From assembly GCA_963933195.1 (NCBI GenBank), contig CAWVUS010000232.1, positions 1-8,733 on the forward strand: a stretch of 8,733 nucleotides of DNA. Reading direction: 5' to 3'. Shown piece after piece: positions 6,827-8,733 of the stretch (positions are counted from its first letter, which is position 1; every line of letters starts with the position of its first letter). The translations under genes and the position numbers were made by a program. The DNA is from UBA8437 sp963933195. GTDB lineage: Bacteria; Planctomycetota; Planctomycetia; Planctomycetales; Planctomycetaceae. The notes under the pieces were generated by a model. That model did no database searches, was not told the DNA's origin, and saw only the letters and a list, made by a program, of their open reading frames with translations.

Positions 6827-8733
6827 TCAACGGATAATCAGGAAGTCGTTGTGCATGACCAGCACGTGTGCCACGTGCCGATGGACACGGGTCCGCACCT
6901 CGACGGGGCCGAGTCCCTGGCTGGCCAGCTGATGGGCCAACTTGTCACAGGCCTCGATGGTGATCGAACGTTCGGTCGACGAGGGACCACGGCCAAGAAT
7001 TGTCTCGAAGGCCACTGTGACGAATTCGGAGTGTGATGGGACGGAGAGCCGTTGGCCTATGGCCCCGGACAGGGTCTGCACCATCCGGCTGTTGGCCAGT
7101 GCCAGGGATTGTTGTGGAACCACCGTTTCATGACGGCGGTAGCACTCCTCGACACCTGCCGCGTCGAAGGTCTGGAGCATCTTGAACTTGTCGTCGCGGG
7201 CGTAGCGGTAGTAGATCGTCCGCCGGAGACCACTCTCGGCCTTGGCACTGGGCAGGACCATTCCGCCGATGGTTGTGTCGAGTTGTCCCGAGAGCGCCAG
7301 CAGGCTGTCTCGCAATATCTCGCCCTCCATTTGCCGGACCGGTACCCGGCGGAAGAGCCGATTGTCGGGATCGGTGGTTTCGGCGGGGTCGGTGGCATCG
7401 ATTTTTGATTCGCGTTGATAAGCCCGTGACAACACGATCACCCGGTGCAGCTTCTTCATGCTCCAACCGCCGGCGATGAACTCGGTCGCCAGGTGGTCGA
7501 GCAATTCCAGGTGGTCCGGTCGCTGGGTCCTGGTGCCGAAGTCGAACATCGAATCGACAAGAGGTTGACCAAAGTGACGGGTCCAGATGTGGTTGACCGC
7601 GACGCGGGCGGTCAGTGGATTTTTCGGGCTGGTGATCCATCGGGCCAACGCCGTTCGTCGACCCGTCGATTGCCTGGGGAACTGTTTTCCCAGCGGCTTG
7701 TATTTTGTGCCGGGCTTGCTGGCACGTTTTTGTTCGAGTGTCTTGCGGGCCTGGTCGGCGGTCGTCTTGAGTGCCTGTGTTGTCTTTGAGTTGTTGTTGC
7801 CGGTGGCGGCAGCGAGTTTTCTTTCGGCGCGTTTCACGGCCAACTCGGCTGCTGCGATCTCGTGTCGCAGTTGGTCGGTGGCGGCCGTTTTGGTCAGCGG
7901 TGCCGCATCGACCTGGTCGAGCCCGTACCGTGCCCGTTCGGCGGCCACCCGGGAGGCCAGCGACCGGGATTCCAGTGCCAGGACTCCCTGGTCTTGTTCG
8001 GTGAGTGCCAGTTCGTCTTTCAGCCCAGCGATTGTGCTCAACAGCGATTCTCGCGTGATCACCGCCTGTGGTGGCGTGGAGTTCTTGCCCGATTCCAGGT
8101 TCGTGAACAGGGACGCCGCGGGGTCGAGAGCGGAAAAAGAGAATCCGAGGAACTCGGCCGTCGCCTGGTAGGTCGAAATGCCCAGGCGGCCATCACGCCG
8201 TGGGATCGGCAGCTTGACGACCAGGCGAAACTGGCCGTTGACCCAGGCGTTGACCAGCCGGTCGCGGACGGCGATGGTCACCTCGTAAATCTCCCCGTTC
8301 TTGACCGCCTGCTTGCCGCGCCCGGGGTACGTGTTATTGCCGTTGTAGGTCTGTGACAGCGAGATCTGCTGACCGCTGGGACTGATGTAGACATTGAATT
8401 GACCCGGCTTGGAGATGTCGAAACACAGGCCAATGGACCGGGTGTTTCCACCGGTGATTCGGAACTTCGAGGTGGCCACGAAATCCCGCGGTGGCAGTTG
8501 CGTGCACTCGTAACGGGATTGCTTGCCGTTTTGACTCTGGTTCTGGTTGTGGAGATGACCGTCGACGATGGTCCAGGGGCTGCCGACCTCCTGCCAGTCC
8601 CTGGGACGGGCCTTCTTGAAATCATCGGAGAACAGGGCCTGGGGCGTTTTCTTCGTGCCGACCTCGTCGAGACGCACCTGCTGGGCTTTCAATCTTTTGC
8701 CAGTTTCGGTGATGCGTTTCTTGTTGGCCGCAA
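6827..8733 (-). CDS. DUF1549/DUF1553-type protein with inserted concanavalin-like domain (5' end outside window)
   Basis: The reading frame is open to the right edge; the TTG at 8692 is not a believable start because the sequence upstream, which reads as residues ending KRITETGKR, stays in frame. The visible part, about 635 residues, holds three regions. A concanavalin A/LamG-like beta domain lies at about 8641-8129 (LFSDDFKKARPRDWQEVG, GHLHNQ, VNAWVNGQ, GRLGIST). A helical coiled coil rich in Ala, Glu, Lys and Arg covers about 8065-7703. The DUF1553 domain covers about 7660-6880, with RRTALARWITSPKNPLTARV, AVNHIW, GGWSMKKLHRVIVLSRAYQ, MLQTFDA, CYRRHETVVPQQSLALANS and a terminal HVLVMHNDFLIIR. 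Full-length relatives carry a haem-binding PSCyt1 domain and DUF1549 before the insert; that is family knowledge and not visible here. Function is unknown, with polysaccharide use often suggested. It is directly followed by DUF1501. Confidence 0.94.
   Translation of the reverse strand, partial: AANKKRITETGKRLKAQQVRLDEVGTKKTPQALFSDDFKKARPRDWQEVGSPWTIVDGHLHNQNQSQNGKQSRYECTQLPPRDFVATSKFRITGGNTRSIGLCFDISKPGQFNVYISPSGQQISLSQTYNGNNTYPGRGKQAVKNGEIYEVTIAVRDRLVNAWVNGQFRLVVKLPIPRRDGRLGISTYQATAEFLGFSFSALDPAASLFTNLESGKNSTPPQAVITRESLLSTIAGLKDELALTEQDQGVLALESRSLASRVAAERARYGLDQVDAAPLTKTAATDQLRHEIAAAELAVKRAERKLAAATGNNNSKTTQALKTTADQARKTLEQKRASKPGTKYKPLGKQFPRQSTGRRTALARWITSPKNPLTARVAVNHIWTRHFGQPLVDSMFDFGTRTQRPDHLELLDHLATEFIAGGWSMKKLHRVIVLSRAYQRESKIDATDPAETTDPDNRLFRRVPVRQMEGEILRDSLLALSGQLDTTIGGMVLPSAKAESGLRRTIYYRYARDDKFKMLQTFDAAGVEECYRRHETVVPQQSLALANSRMVQTLSGAIGQRLSVPSHSEFVTVAFETILGRGPSSTERSITIEACDKLAHQLASQGLGPVEVRTRVHRHVAHVLVMHNDFLIIR

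Noticed and set aside
7587..8171. A 194-residue open frame on the plus strand with hydrophobic parts
   Set aside because: It is antisense to the coiled-coil region of the DUF1553 gene; the hydrophobic look comes from the complement of Ala/Lys/Glu codons.

Overview
The window looks like chromosomal DNA of a GC-rich member of the Planctomycetota or a close relative. The main evidence is a DUF1553 gene followed at once by a DUF1501 gene, a pairing greatly expanded in planctomycetes, together with a small DUF4190 membrane protein and a large secreted alpha/beta hydrolase. The lineage is inferred from gene families; there is no rRNA or other marker gene here. All seven recognised genes lie on the minus strand and are packed tightly, so the window reads from its right edge to its left edge.

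In order of transcription: (1) the C-terminal part of a DUF1549/DUF1553-type protein with a concanavalin-like domain and a coiled coil (6827-8733, its start lies outside the window); (2) a DUF1501 protein with a twin-arginine motif (5340-6812), its reading frame touching or nearly touching the previous stop; (3) a DUF4190 small membrane protein (4954-5301); (4) an exported protein of about 800 residues with two alpha/beta hydrolase domains, the first apparently dead and the second with an intact Ser-Asp-His triad (2524-4926); (5) methionine-R-sulfoxide reductase B (2076-2492); (6) a WaaG/RfaG-like lipopolysaccharide core glycosyltransferase (727-1950); (7) a WaaP/RfaP-like lipopolysaccharide core heptose kinase that starts on a GTG overlapping the waaG stop and runs off the left edge (1-730).

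The first four genes encode exported, membrane or envelope-type proteins, and the last two belong to outer-membrane lipopolysaccharide assembly. MsrB sits between them as a general repair enzyme for oxidised proteins. The only sizeable gap is the 125 bases between msrB and waaG, the most likely place for a separate waaG-waaP promoter, although no convincing promoter or terminator is visible there. No RNA gene, mobile element, CRISPR array or clearly new defence system was seen. The most interesting points are the waaG-waaP pair in a planctomycete-like context, absent from any simple ORF list because waaP runs off the edge, and the broken first active site in the tandem hydrolase.
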